NCBI GenBank assembly: GCA_964226685.1
Contig: CAXQRU010000166.1
Coordinates: forward strand, 1 to 20,367
Source: CAXQRU01 sp964226685
GTDB taxonomy: Bacteria; Pseudomonadota; Gammaproteobacteria; Pseudomonadales; Cellvibrionaceae
Reading direction: 5' to 3'
DNA: 20,367 bases
Position 1 is the first letter of the stretch. Every line of letters starts with the position of its first letter. The notes beneath the pieces are model-generated. The model worked only from the letters and a program-made list of their open reading frames with translations. It did not search any database and was not told where the DNA came from. Position numbers and translations under genes: made by a program. Positions 1 through 7,779 of the stretch are shown piece after piece.

Positions 1-13
1 GCTCTTCCGATCT
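1..13. other. Illumina adapter remnant (left end)
   Basis: The first 13 bases, GCTCTTCCGATCT, are identical to the 3' end of the standard TruSeq adapter. They are not genomic. The reading frame of the first gene continues up to base 14, so genuine sequence starts there. Confidence 0.95.
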
Positions 14-935
14 TTCTAAATAAAAATTCTTCTACGCAAACTTGATTGCGGCCATGTTTTTTAGCCTTATACAAAGCGGTATCGGCATGCTTAATCACGT
101 CTTCTAAAGAGTGGTCATTACTGTGAGGGGTTACAGAGCCACCGATACTGACTGTCACATAATCTGAAGTGCTTGAATTGGTATGGGCAATTTTTAAAGA
201 CTCCACGGCGCGTCGAATATCTTCTGAAACTTTAAGTGTGCCTTTTATATTAGTATTTGCCAAAACTACTATGAACTCTTCGCCCCCATAGCGACCAAAT
301 AAGTCACCAGATCGTTGCAATACATCTTTAATGGCTGCACTCACTTTTTGTAAGCAGGTATCGCCAGCAGGGTGGCCATAGTGGTCGTTGTACTCTTTGA
401 AATGGTCAAGATCTAACATGAGTACAGCAATAGATCGGTGTTGCCTGGCCATGAGCGACCATACTTCCATAGCATGCTCGGTAAATGCCCGCCGATTATA
501 GATTTGCGTTAGGCTGTCAAATCGGTGCAATGATTCAAGCTCAGCATAGAGTTTGTTTAACTGCTGTTGCATCGACAGGATTCGCTCCATCGCTTTAATT
601 TTTGCCTGAATAATGATGCGACTGACAGGTTTAATGAGATAATCATCACCACCTGCTTCAATGCCCTCGTTATAATCATCATCTTCTGTTTTTCCTGAGA
701 CAAAGATGATGGGTATCCATTCTTCTTGGCTTTCCCTGATTAAGCGAGTCGTTTCAAGACCATCTAAGCCTGGCATTTCAATATCCATAAAAATCATATC
801 GACAGTGTTTTGTTCGAGGTACTGTAGAGCCTCTTCTCCACTGGTCACTGGAATAGCGACATGGTTGATTGCCTCAATATCTTGAGTCAACCTTTTGATG
901 AGTGTGCGACTATCTTCAACGACTAGTATGCGCAT
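14..935 (-). CDS. Response regulator with GGDEF diguanylate cyclase domain (3' end cut)
   Basis: A two-domain regulator that would make cyclic di-GMP from two GTP when phosphorylated. About 307 codons are present and the C-terminal end is lost at the adapter. Residues 1-120 are a receiver domain with the acidic pair E7/D8, phospho-acceptor D51 in MDIEMPG, S80 and K102. A helical linker (about 105-138) joins a GGDEF domain with the active-site motif GGEEF at 217-221. RSGD at 208-211 sits five residues before it, the exact spacing of the inhibitory c-di-GMP site in PleD, so product inhibition is expected. No EAL or DNA-binding domain is seen. The ATG at 933-935 starts directly at the receiver domain, although no good ribosome site precedes it. 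The gene follows the antiporter gene on the same strand, 173 bases away. Its partner kinase is not in the window. The architecture is certain; the output in this organism is inferred. Confidence 0.9.
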
Positions 936-962
936 ATTGGGTTCTATCTAATTGAGGCTGAT

Positions 963-997
963 TAATAACCCTATTTTTATCTGGGGTCTGGTTATTA
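963..997. repeat. Inverted repeat before the GGDEF regulator gene
   Basis: TAATAACC (963-970) and GGTTATTA (990-997) are perfect 8-base complements separated by 19 bases. The repeat lies in the 173-base gap between the antiporter stop and the regulator start. It could be a regulator site or a weak RNA hairpin. It has no T-run, so it is not a convincing terminator. I see no clear promoter elsewhere in this gap. Confidence 0.35.
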
Positions 998-1108
998 GAG
1001 CCATATGAATCTTCAGCTATCATCAAATTGAGTTTAGCATAGTTACCAGAAAGCTCTTGTTTTCGCTTAATTTTTGACGTTTGTCTGTATTTTGAGCGAA
1101 TTAAGGTG

Positions 1109-2275
1109 CTAATCTCTGCGAAGACGGTCTTTAACAGCGATAGGGTTGGGTAGATTGAAAATGACGATGTAGCTGGAAATTAAGAATGTAATGATGGCAG
1201 TGGCCTGAATCAGTGTGGAGGCTTTTTCTGAGATCAGTGACGCTTTGATGGCTATAACACTGATGAGTAGTGAAAATTCACTGATTTGGCCCAATCGAAG
1301 GCCGATATCCCAAGATAAGGCTTTGTTTTCATGGTGACGGCTCAGTAAAAAACGAAAACAAACGGGTTTTGTGATCAACATGGTGATCGCCAGTAGGGAG
1401 GCTGCAACAATGACGGTGGGTAAGAGCGCCAAATTAAAACTAGCCCCTAATGAGAAGAAAAACATAATCAAAAAGAAATCTCTGAGAGGTTTCAAATTTT
1501 CGGCAATATATTGAGAAATTGGGCTGGTCGCTAAACTAATACCCCCAATAAATGCGCCAATTTCGGAAGAGAGGCCCAAGTATTCGGCTAACTCAGACAT
1601 TCCCAGACACCAACCGAGTGCTAATAGAAAGGTGTATTCATTGTAGCGGTCAAAGGCAGCCAGTAGTGGCACGATGATAAATTTTACGCAAAGCCAGGCA
1701 AAAAGAATGATGAGAGGGAGAGCTATAATAGTGAGTCCAAATTTTCCTGCATCAATGTTGCCGGAGTTTCCGCTCAACAAGAACATTAAGCACAAAATGG
1801 CGATAAAATCTTGCAATAAAAGCAAGCCAATCATCATTTCGCCTGTTCTCTTGTGATGTAGCACGGTCGTTGGTAGCAGTTTGATTCCGATGATGGTGCT
1901 GGAAAACATCATGGACATTCCGATCACTACCGACTCTATTGGAGAAAAGCTAAATAAGGTGGCTATGCCATAGCCAATGCCAAAAAATAAAGCGGAACTG
2001 ACTGCGGCTATAGGTGTTGCTTGCTTTATCACTGAAATGAGTGCCTTGGGCTGCATGTCTAGCCCCAGCAGAAACAATAGGAAAATAATTCCTACGCGAG
2101 ATAGTTGTTCTATCAGAGCAACATTGTTGATCAGCTCAAAGCCATGCGGGCCTAATAACGCGCCGATTGCAATATAGGCTACCAGTAGGGGTTGTCTTGT
2201 GTAGAGTGCTAGGCTGGCTAGGATCGCTGCCCCAGTGAATATCAAAAAGAATGTCTGAGTTAGCGATCCTTCCAC
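1109..2275 (-). CDS. CPA2-family cation/proton antiporter, membrane domain only
   Basis: A polytopic inner-membrane protein of the monovalent cation:proton antiporter-2 family (the KefB/KefC and RosB type), expected to exchange K+ or Na+ for protons. The 388 residues are almost entirely hydrophobic helices. Family motifs visible are IGALLGPHG (37-45), FLLGLDM (68-74), SSTIIGIK (125-132) and the QD pair at 155-156 in a membrane helix. The usual C-terminal nucleotide-binding TrkA-N/RCK domain is missing: the protein ends soon after the last helix, so it would not be gated like KefC. The start is a GTG four bases after the DUF934 stop; no better start exists before residue 73, and no strong ribosome site is seen, which suggests translational coupling. 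It appears to be the third gene of the cysI operon. The family is clear, but the ion is unknown. Confidence 0.85.
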   Translation of the reverse strand: MEGSLTQTFFLIFTGAAILASLALYTRQPLLVAYIAIGALLGPHGFELINNVALIEQLSRVGIIFLLFLLGLDMQPKALISVIKQATPIAAVSSALFFGIGYGIATLFSFSPIESVVIGMSMMFSSTIIGIKLLPTTVLHHKRTGEMMIGLLLLQDFIAILCLMFLLSGNSGNIDAGKFGLTIIALPLIILFAWLCVKFIIVPLLAAFDRYNEYTFLLALGWCLGMSELAEYLGLSSEIGAFIGGISLATSPISQYIAENLKPLRDFFLIMFFFSLGASFNLALLPTVIVAASLLAITMLITKPVCFRFLLSRHHENKALSWDIGLRLGQISEFSLLISVIAIKASLISEKASTLIQATAIITFLISSYIVIFNLPNPIAVKDRLRRD

Positions 2276-2279
2276 CTAT

Positions 2280-2762
2280 CTAGGCCTGTCTACGCCTAAA
2301 TAAGGGGATAGGCTGATCTACGGAGGTTTGATAACCTTCGGTAAAATCATCCAGAGAGCGTAATGCCGCTTCCAGGTTGGTTTCTTCAAGTTGGAACGCA
2401 TTAAAGCCGCAACGTTTTAGATAACACAGTTGGTCTCTTACGATATTTCCTACGGCTCTGATTTCACCTTGAAAATGGTATCGCTCTCTTAATAAGCGAG
2501 CCTTAGAAAAACCCCGGCCGTCGGTAAAGATGGGAAAATCAATAGCTATTACAGCCAGTTGAGTGATTTTCTCAAGTTCCAGGTCGTCTAATTGGGTGTC
2601 GGCCTCTATCCAAAGACTGATGTTGTCTTTATTTTGCAGATCGGGGTTGTTCGACCATAGCTTGGCTGGAATGAAAACATTCTGTGACCCAATATCGTCA
2701 GCATTGTCTACCTTGATCCAGTTATCCTCGACAATAGCTCGATCTTTAATGATTTGCGGCAT
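2280..2762 (-). CDS. DUF934 protein, sulfite-reductase partner
   Basis: A 160-residue soluble protein of the DUF934 family, which is typically encoded beside ferredoxin-type sulfite/nitrite reductase genes and is assumed to help sulfite reduction; its chemistry is not established. The family signature is visible as DFPIFTDGRGFS (75-86) followed by an arginine-rich ARLLRER stretch (88-94), with a further conserved-looking stretch VGNIVRDQL (104-112). The ATG at 2760-2762 is preferred over the GTG six bases upstream, because AAGGAG lies seven bases before the ATG but only one base before the GTG. The start lies inside the end of cysI (17-base overlap), so the two are probably translated together. 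The downstream antiporter start follows four bases after the stop. Confidence 0.88.
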   Translation of the reverse strand: MPQIIKDRAIVEDNWIKVDNADDIGSQNVFIPAKLWSNNPDLQNKDNISLWIEADTQLDDLELEKITQLAVIAIDFPIFTDGRGFSKARLLRERYHFQGEIRAVGNIVRDQLCYLKRCGFNAFQLEETNLEAALRSLDDFTEGYQTSVDQPIPLFRRRQA

Positions 2763-4410
2763 AAACACGCTCCTTAAATGGTTTGATCCCCAGTCTGCGG
2801 TAGGTGCTTAGGAAGGTCTCGCCCTCTATGCGTTGCTCCACAAACAAATCAACTATCTTTTCGATAACATCAGGAATCTCTTCTTGTCCAAAGGCTGGGC
2901 CTAGAACATTACCCAAAGAAGCGTCAGTGCCAGCATTGCCGCCTAATTGTATCTGGTAGAACTCCTCGCCTTTTTTATCGACGCCGAGAATGCCTATGTG
3001 GCCTACATGGTGATGACCGCAAGCGTTCATACAGCCTGAAATATTGACATCCAAATCACCAAGGTCATAAAGGTAATCCAGATCATCAAACCTTCTCTGA
3101 ATGGCTTCTGCAATGGGGATCGATTTAGCATTGGCTAGAGAGCAGAAATCGCCACCAGGGCAGCATATCATGTCGGTTAGTGTGCCAATATTGGGGGTCG
3201 CAAAGCCAGCGACTTTGAGCTCCTGCCAGAGGGCGAATAAATCAGTGCTCTTCACATCAGCCAGAACAATGTTTTGTTCGTGGGTAGTTCGCGCCTCACC
3301 AAAGCTGTACTGATCGGCAAGATCGGCAATTCTCTCTAGTTGCACGTCGGTAATATCGCCAGGAGCTACCCCCGTTGGTTTGAGCGATAGCGTAATGGCG
3401 TGATAGCCAGGCACCTTGTGAGGGCGAACGTTACGCTCTAGCCACTTAGAGAAAGCGATAGACTCACTTTTTTGGTTTTCGATCAACTGTGCAGCCGCCT
3501 CAACATCGATCTTTTCATAAGCGGGCTCAGTGAAGAAGCTAGCCGCTCTTGCAACTTCCTCTTTGGTCAATGTCGCTTCGCTATCTTTAATGGGGAGCCA
3601 TTGTTTTTCAACCGCTTCGGCAAAGGCTTCAACGCCCATCGCCTTGACCAGAATTTTGATGCGAGCTTTATATTTGTTATCTCTTCGGCCATGTAGGTTG
3701 TAGACGCGTAAAATGGCATCCAGATACGTCAACAAATGTTGCCAAGGTAAGAAGGCATTAATTTCAGAGCCTATGATCGGTGTACGTCCTAAACCGCCGC
3801 CAACAAAAACTTTGAAGCCTACTTCGCCCTCATCATTTAAACAGACCTTTAACCCAATATCATGAACACTGATGGCAGCACGATCATTATCAGAACCGGT
3901 CACTGCAATTTTGAACTTTCTGGGCAGAAAAGCAAATTCTGGGTGAAAACTTGACCACTGACGAATAATCTCGCAGTAAGGTCTGGGATCGACAAGCTCA
4001 TCGGCAGAAACACCGGCAAATTGGTCAGAGGTGGTATTGCGAATACAATTGCCACTGGATTGAGTTGCGTGCATATCAACACTGGCAAGCTCAGCTAGAA
4101 TGTCGGGCACTTGGGCCAATTCAGGCCAGTTAAATTGAATATTTTGTCGGGTACTAACGTGGCAGTATCCTTTATCGTAGTGCCTAGCGATATGAGCCAG
4201 TTTACGAAGTTGAGTGCTATTGAGCATGCCATAAGGGACATTCACTCGAAGCATGGGAGCTAGCCTCTGAATGTACAGCCCATTTTGCAGTCTTAATGGC
4301 AGAAATACAGCATCGCTTAGCTCACCATTGAGGTAGCGATGGGTTTGATCTCTAAATTGTGCGATGCGTTGATTAATGATGTCGCGATCATAATGGTCGT
4401 ATTGATACAT
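2746..4410 (-). CDS. cysI: Ferredoxin-type sulfite (nitrite) reductase, haemoprotein subunit
   Basis: This enzyme reduces sulfite to sulfide with six electrons in cysteine synthesis, in the cytoplasm, using siroheme and a [4Fe-4S] cluster. With the start chosen here the protein has 554 residues, usual for the family. Two ferredoxin-like and sirohaem domains repeat. The metal-binding cysteines are C417 and C423 (CCPGGDFC) and C460 and C464 (CMNAC), the expected C-x5-C and C-x3-C pairs. Substrate/sirohaem-side motifs STRQNIQF (86-93) and NCIRNTT (121-127) are present. There is no NADPH/flavin region, so electrons probably come from ferredoxin. The ATG at 4408-4410 is chosen over the GTG two codons earlier because family members begin MY-YD-YD. 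The DUF934 gene overlaps its end, the pairing expected for assimilatory sulfite reduction; a nitrite role is the alternative. Confidence 0.92.
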   Translation of the reverse strand: MYQYDHYDRDIINQRIAQFRDQTHRYLNGELSDAVFLPLRLQNGLYIQRLAPMLRVNVPYGMLNSTQLRKLAHIARHYDKGYCHVSTRQNIQFNWPELAQVPDILAELASVDMHATQSSGNCIRNTTSDQFAGVSADELVDPRPYCEIIRQWSSFHPEFAFLPRKFKIAVTGSDNDRAAISVHDIGLKVCLNDEGEVGFKVFVGGGLGRTPIIGSEINAFLPWQHLLTYLDAILRVYNLHGRRDNKYKARIKILVKAMGVEAFAEAVEKQWLPIKDSEATLTKEEVARAASFFTEPAYEKIDVEAAAQLIENQKSESIAFSKWLERNVRPHKVPGYHAITLSLKPTGVAPGDITDVQLERIADLADQYSFGEARTTHEQNIVLADVKSTDLFALWQELKVAGFATPNIGTLTDMICCPGGDFCSLANAKSIPIAEAIQRRFDDLDYLYDLGDLDVNISGCMNACGHHHVGHIGILGVDKKGEEFYQIQLGGNAGTDASLGNVLGPAFGQEEIPDVIEKIVDLFVEQRIEGETFLSTYRRLGIKPFKERVYAANH

Positions 4411-4581
4411 GGTCACTATGGTGGTTGGTTACAAAGATGCGAAGAATACACGAAAATGTGCTTATAAGCGATTAAATTCATGTATTTGTGTTTGTTTTGT
4501 TGAGCTTTTTATGGCTTATATGATATATCTAAGGTCGAAAATAATTATCACAACCCCATAATAATGATTACAGGTGATTAA
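4411..4581. promoter_or_regulatory. Divergent control region of cysI and a small membrane gene
   Basis: 171 AT-rich bases between two divergent starts must carry promoters for both. A perfect 10-base palindrome GCTTATAAGC lies at 4460-4469, about 50 bases before the cysI start. AGGTGAT (4573-4579) is a good ribosome site for the plus-strand small gene. No unambiguous sigma70 box pair stands out in either direction. CysB control of cysI is plausible from pathway knowledge, but no CysB site can be recognised by eye. Confidence 0.4.
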
Positions 4582-4695
4582 ATGTCTAACCAAACTGATA
4601 CGGATTCAAAAGATAGCGTTTTCGATGCAGTGGCCGCTGTTGTCTTAGTGGCTATTTTTGTGGGCACAGCCATACTTTGGGTGAGTAGCCAGTAG
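4582..4695 (+). CDS. 37-residue single-span membrane peptide
   Basis: A small ORF of 37 codons with a good ribosome site (AGGTGAT, two bases before the ATG region, about eight bases from its centre). The peptide begins with a polar acidic head (residues 1-12, rich in D, S, T, N), then a continuous hydrophobic stretch from about residue 13 to 33 (AVAAVVLVAIFVGTAILW), ending VSSQ. This is the layout of a one-helix inner-membrane protein with the N-terminus probably inside or weakly anchored. It is divergent from cysI and its stop lies four bases from the stop of the convergent DUF2970 gene. I do not recognise the family. The clean ribosome site and membrane profile make it more than a chance ORF, but coding is inferred from sequence alone. 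Confidence 0.6.
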   Translation: MSNQTDTDSKDSVFDAVAAVVLVAIFVGTAILWVSSQ

Positions 4696-4699
4696 CTCT

Positions 4700-4909
4700 T
4701 TATACCACTTGCTTCACAATTATGACAATCACGCCAACCAGTGTGATTGTCATAATAATACCCGCCAAAATAAAAATCCCAATATTTCCCTTTTTGAAGT
4801 CTCTTTCCCTGTTTTTTTGATTTTGTATGCCAAATGCGGCTGCAAAGGCACTCATCAGTGCACTAAATAGGTTGATTTTGTCGTTTTTAGTGTCTTTGGG
4901 GGCATTCAT
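4700..4909 (-). CDS. DUF2970 family small membrane protein
   Basis: A 69-residue protein matching the DUF2970 family, small proteobacterial membrane proteins of unknown function. It shows the family pattern: a first hydrophobic/amphipathic segment SALMSAFAAAFGIQ (16-29), the conserved basic linker QKNRERDFKKG (31-41), then one strong membrane helix (about 44-66). The ATG at 4907-4909 is preferred. In-frame ATG and TTG codons upstream would add 4 or 14 residues of non-conserved sequence. It is convergent with the 37-residue membrane peptide and divergent from the CPA1 antiporter, so it is probably transcribed alone. No function can be deduced beyond membrane location. Confidence 0.8.
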   Translation of the reverse strand: MNAPKDTKNDKINLFSALMSAFAAAFGIQNQKNRERDFKKGNIGIFILAGIIMTITLVGVIVIIVKQVV

Positions 4910-5014
4910 TGTATATTCCATCGAGTTGTTAAAATAAATTTGTTTTGCCAATAGTGTTGGCCTTGGCGAATATAGCTGTTAATGTTGCCGAAAAACTTGG
5001 AAGCTATTGTACAC

Positions 5015-6817
5015 ATGCCTGAAAATTTAACCATTATTCTTGCTAGCGTGATGTTATTGGGAGCTCTGATCCAGTGGGTGAGTTGGTGGATTAAAGTACC
5101 TGCTATCTTGGGTTTGTTGCTAGCGGGGATTTTGCTAGGCCCGGTTACTGAGGTCATTTTCCCCGATAAGCTATTTGGAGAGACGCTTTTTAGTTTTGTG
5201 TCCTTAGGGGTAGCTATCGTCCTATTTGAAGGTGCGCTAACCTTGAAGTTTTCAGAGATTAAGCATCACGGTTCGGTAGTAAGAAATCTGGTGACATGGG
5301 GAGCTGTGGTTTCTTGGCTAACTATGGGGGCTGGGTTTTATTGGTTAACCGATTTAGGCGGCTCTTTGTCGCTATTGTTTTCCGCACTGGTTGTAGTGAC
5401 CGGGCCAACGGTGATTGTTCCTTTGTTGCGTACGGTTAGACCGAATCAAAATGTCAGTAATATCCTACGTTGGGAAGGGATTCTGATTGATCCCCTTGGC
5501 GCCCTATTCGTTGTATTTATGTTCGAGTTTGTTATTTTTGGCCTGGACGACTCCCTCTTAACCTTCTTAAAAGAAATTGTGATTGGATGCTGTGTAGGTA
5601 CGCTAGCGGGGATCCTTCTAGGTTCGATATTAAAGCGCCATTTATTGCCAGAATATCTTCAAAATGTCTTTGTGCTTGGTTTTGTGCTGGCCGCGTTTGC
5701 ATTATCCAATCAGCTTGGGCATGAGGCAGGGCTAATCGCCGTTACCATTATGGGTATTTACCTGGCCAACACTAAAGATTTGGATATCCAAGAGCTATTG
5801 AGTTTTAAAGAAACGCTATCAGTGATTATTATCTCGGTTCTCTTTATTTTACTGGCGGCTAGAATTGAGTTTTCTCAGTTGGAGCAGATTGCGTCCATTG
5901 CGTTACCAGTCTTGGGTGTAGTATTTTTAACCAGGCCGTTCGTGGTCTGGTTGACTACTTTGCGATCCAATTTAACATGGCAAGAAAAAGCTTTGATTTC
6001 ATGGGTGGCTCCAAGGGGCATTGTGGCGGCGGCCATCTCTTCACTATTTGCTATCAAGTTGGCCAAAGAGGGAGATTTCCCTGGTGCTGAGCTGTTGCCA
6101 GCCTTAACATTCATGGTGATTGTGGTGACGGTGGCTTTACAGAGCTTGACGGCTCGCTCCGTTGCTCGCTGGCTGGGTGTTGCCGAAGATGAGCCAACGG
6201 GTGTGTTAATTGTTGGTGCCAATCCCTTTGCTAGAAAGTTGGGGGTTGTGCTTAGTGAGTTGGGTTTCAAGGTTCGATTGGCTAGCCAGACCTGGTCTGA
6301 AATTCACGCGGCCAAGATGGAGGGCTTAGACGGATATTTAGGTAACCCCGTCTCAACTCATGCTGATCGCAACCTAGATTTGGGTGGTATAGGGTTTTGT
6401 GTGGCTCTGTCGAGAAGGCCTGATTTAAATATGTTGGCTATGATGAAGTTTCGCAATGATTTGGGCCGTAAGTGTGTGTTCAGTTTGGTTGATGATCGCA
6501 ACCTTGGCGATGCCCGTAAAGATAGGTCAGTCACCACAGAGCATTTACGAGTGCCGGGATTATTTGGTAGCGATATTACCCTGAGTAAGCTTTTGCGGCT
6601 ATTAACGGCCGGTGCGTCCATTAAGGTAACAACCCTGACTAATGAGTTTACATCGGCAGAATATGAAGAGCATTATGGCGAGCGCGCGATTCGGTTATTG
6701 TGTGTTGATGATAAGAAAAAAATTCATTGGTTTACGGATGAAAAGACCCCAGATTTAAAAACAGGTTATGCTTTGGTTTCGTTGATTATGACCGAAGAAC
6801 AGGTGAAAGCAGCCTAA
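5015..6817 (+). CDS. CPA1-family Na+(K+)/H+ antiporter with TrkA-like C-terminal region
   Basis: An inner-membrane exchanger of protons against Na+ or K+. In the 600-residue form, residues about 1-385 are the Na/H exchanger membrane domain. Recognisable motifs are TGPTVIVPLLR (129-139), WEGILIDPLGA (153-163) with D159 at the usual ion-binding acidic position, and APRGIVAAA (332-340). After residue 395 a Rossmann-like TrkA-N region begins (VLIVGANPFARKLG) and a TrkA-C-like tail ends the protein, so nucleotide or ligand gating is likely. The ATG at 5015 has GGAAG about 11 bases upstream and starts at the first helix. The ATG at 4982 would add 11 residues and has no ribosome site; which is used is uncertain. 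nfuA follows 22 bases later, suggesting one transcript. It is not closely related to the CPA2 exchanger at 1109-2275. Confidence 0.88.
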   Translation: MPENLTIILASVMLLGALIQWVSWWIKVPAILGLLLAGILLGPVTEVIFPDKLFGETLFSFVSLGVAIVLFEGALTLKFSEIKHHGSVVRNLVTWGAVVSWLTMGAGFYWLTDLGGSLSLLFSALVVVTGPTVIVPLLRTVRPNQNVSNILRWEGILIDPLGALFVVFMFEFVIFGLDDSLLTFLKEIVIGCCVGTLAGILLGSILKRHLLPEYLQNVFVLGFVLAAFALSNQLGHEAGLIAVTIMGIYLANTKDLDIQELLSFKETLSVIIISVLFILLAARIEFSQLEQIASIALPVLGVVFLTRPFVVWLTTLRSNLTWQEKALISWVAPRGIVAAAISSLFAIKLAKEGDFPGAELLPALTFMVIVVTVALQSLTARSVARWLGVAEDEPTGVLIVGANPFARKLGVVLSELGFKVRLASQTWSEIHAAKMEGLDGYLGNPVSTHADRNLDLGGIGFCVALSRRPDLNMLAMMKFRNDLGRKCVFSLVDDRNLGDARKDRSVTTEHLRVPGLFGSDITLSKLLRLLTAGASIKVTTLTNEFTSAEYEEHYGERAIRLLCVDDKKKIHWFTDEKTPDLKTGYALVSLIMTEEQVKAA

Positions 6818-6839
6818 TTGATATTAGAGGTAAGAGAAA

Positions 6840-7418
6840 ATGGTGTTTATTACAGAGTCGGCCCAAGAATACTTAGCTGGCCTTTTATCGAAGCAAGAAG
6901 GGGACAACATTGGTATTCGTATGTTTGTCTCTAACCCAGGCACTCCTCAAGCGGAGACTTGTATCGCCTACTGTCGCCCTGGCGAGGAGTCTGAAGATGA
7001 TGAAGTGGTTGATTATCAGACATTTAAAGCTTACTTTGAGAAGAAGAGCTTGCCGTTTTTGCAAGATGCTAAGGTTGATTATGCCAGTGATAAAATGGGT
7101 GGCCAGTTAACCATTAAAGCCCCTAACTCTAAAATGCCTCAAGTTAATGATGACAGTCCGGTACAGGATCGCATTAACTATGTGTTGTACAACGATATCA
7201 ACCCTGGATTGGCGGCACATGGTGGGCAAGTGAGCCTGGTTGAATATACCGATGATCATTATGCAATATTGAAATTTGGTGGAGGTTGCCAAGGTTGTAG
7301 TGAGGTAGATTTGACACTAAAAGAAGGGGTAGAAAAAACGCTAATGGAAAAAATTCCCGAGCTTGCAGGGGTTCGCGATACGACCGATCACTCAGATACA
7401 AGCAATGCCTATTATTAG
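6840..7418 (+). CDS. nfuA: Fe-S cluster carrier protein NfuA
   Basis: A cytoplasmic carrier that holds a [4Fe-4S] cluster between two subunits and hands it to apo-enzymes, important under oxidative stress or iron shortage. The 192 residues match the two-domain form: a degenerate A-type (IscA/ErpA-like) domain at about 1-95, then a NifU-like domain (about 108-180) with the cluster ligands in GGGCQGC, C150 and C153. Length and ligand positions are nearly those of E. coli NfuA. The start is supported by AGAGGT about eight bases upstream. It follows the CPA1 antiporter by 22 bases and precedes a glutaredoxin gene by 92. Clients with 4Fe-4S clusters in this window include CysI and the iron-sulfur photolyase, but no specific link is shown. 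Confidence 0.95.
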   Translation: MVFITESAQEYLAGLLSKQEGDNIGIRMFVSNPGTPQAETCIAYCRPGEESEDDEVVDYQTFKAYFEKKSLPFLQDAKVDYASDKMGGQLTIKAPNSKMPQVNDDSPVQDRINYVLYNDINPGLAAHGGQVSLVEYTDDHYAILKFGGGCQGCSEVDLTLKEGVEKTLMEKIPELAGVRDTTDHSDTSNAYY

Positions 7419-7510
7419 GTTTAGCTATTGCGTGCATACCAATAATTTATTTTATTAATGGTTTCTTGCTAACTATCATCTTCATATCCGTTGATTAAGA
7501 GGGTATTGAA

Positions 7511-7750
7511 GTGGATAAATTTACGATATTTGGGCGCCCTAGCTGTGGTTACTGCCGTTTGGCGAAAGTGTTGCTTGAGCGCAAAGGTCTAGCATTAAAT
7601 TGGATTGATATGGAGCAAGAGGGTATTACGAAGGCTGATCTGGAAGTGACAATTGGCAAGCCGGTGTTGACGGTGCCACAAATTTTTCATGGAGAAGAAC
7701 ATGTGGGCGGTTATACGGAGTTGGTCAGTTATCTAGAGAAAGTAGCCTAG
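7511..7750 (+). CDS. Dithiol glutaredoxin (CGYC active site)
   Basis: A small glutathione-dependent thiol-disulfide oxidoreductase of 79 residues, acting in the cytoplasm on protein disulfides or as electron donor to reductases. It has the thioredoxin fold with active-site C12-G-Y-C15, the cis-proline loop TVPQIF (54-59) and the glutathione-binding GGYTEL (66-71). CGYC departs from the common CPYC; two cysteines make it dithiol, not the CGFS cluster-carrier type. The start is GTG with GAGGG about seven bases upstream. It could be co-transcribed with nfuA (92-base gap, no strong terminator between). A GTG-rich hairpin begins at its stop codon. The family is sure; the exact paralogue (GrxA/GrxC-like) is not. 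Confidence 0.9.
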   Translation: MDKFTIFGRPSCGYCRLAKVLLERKGLALNWIDMEQEGITKADLEVTIGKPVLTVPQIFHGEEHVGGYTELVSYLEKVA

Positions 7751-7769
7751 TGAGCGCCAAGGCGCTCAC
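7750..7769. terminator. Hairpin between convergent grx and DAHP synthase genes
   Basis: GTGAGCGCC (7750-7758) and GGCGCTCAC (7761-7769) are perfect complements around a two-base centre, effectively an eight-pair stem with loop CAAG. It starts on the last base of the glutaredoxin stop codon and ends ten bases before the convergent DAHP synthase stop. Placement fits a two-way terminator, although neither side has an immediate long U-run (T-rich from about 7787 on the plus strand). Confidence 0.7.
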
Positions 7770-7779
7770 ATTTGCTTGG

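Noticed and set aside
4536..4571. Fur-box-like AT-rich stretch upstream of the 37-residue ORF
   Set aside because: Fragments such as ATAATGATTA look similar, but the 19-base palindrome is not present in full.
7441..7475. AT-rich inverted repeat ACCAATAAT / ATTAATGGT between nfuA and the glutaredoxin gene
   Set aside because: One mismatch, no G-C core and no clean T-run; not distinguishable from background in AT-rich intergenic DNA.
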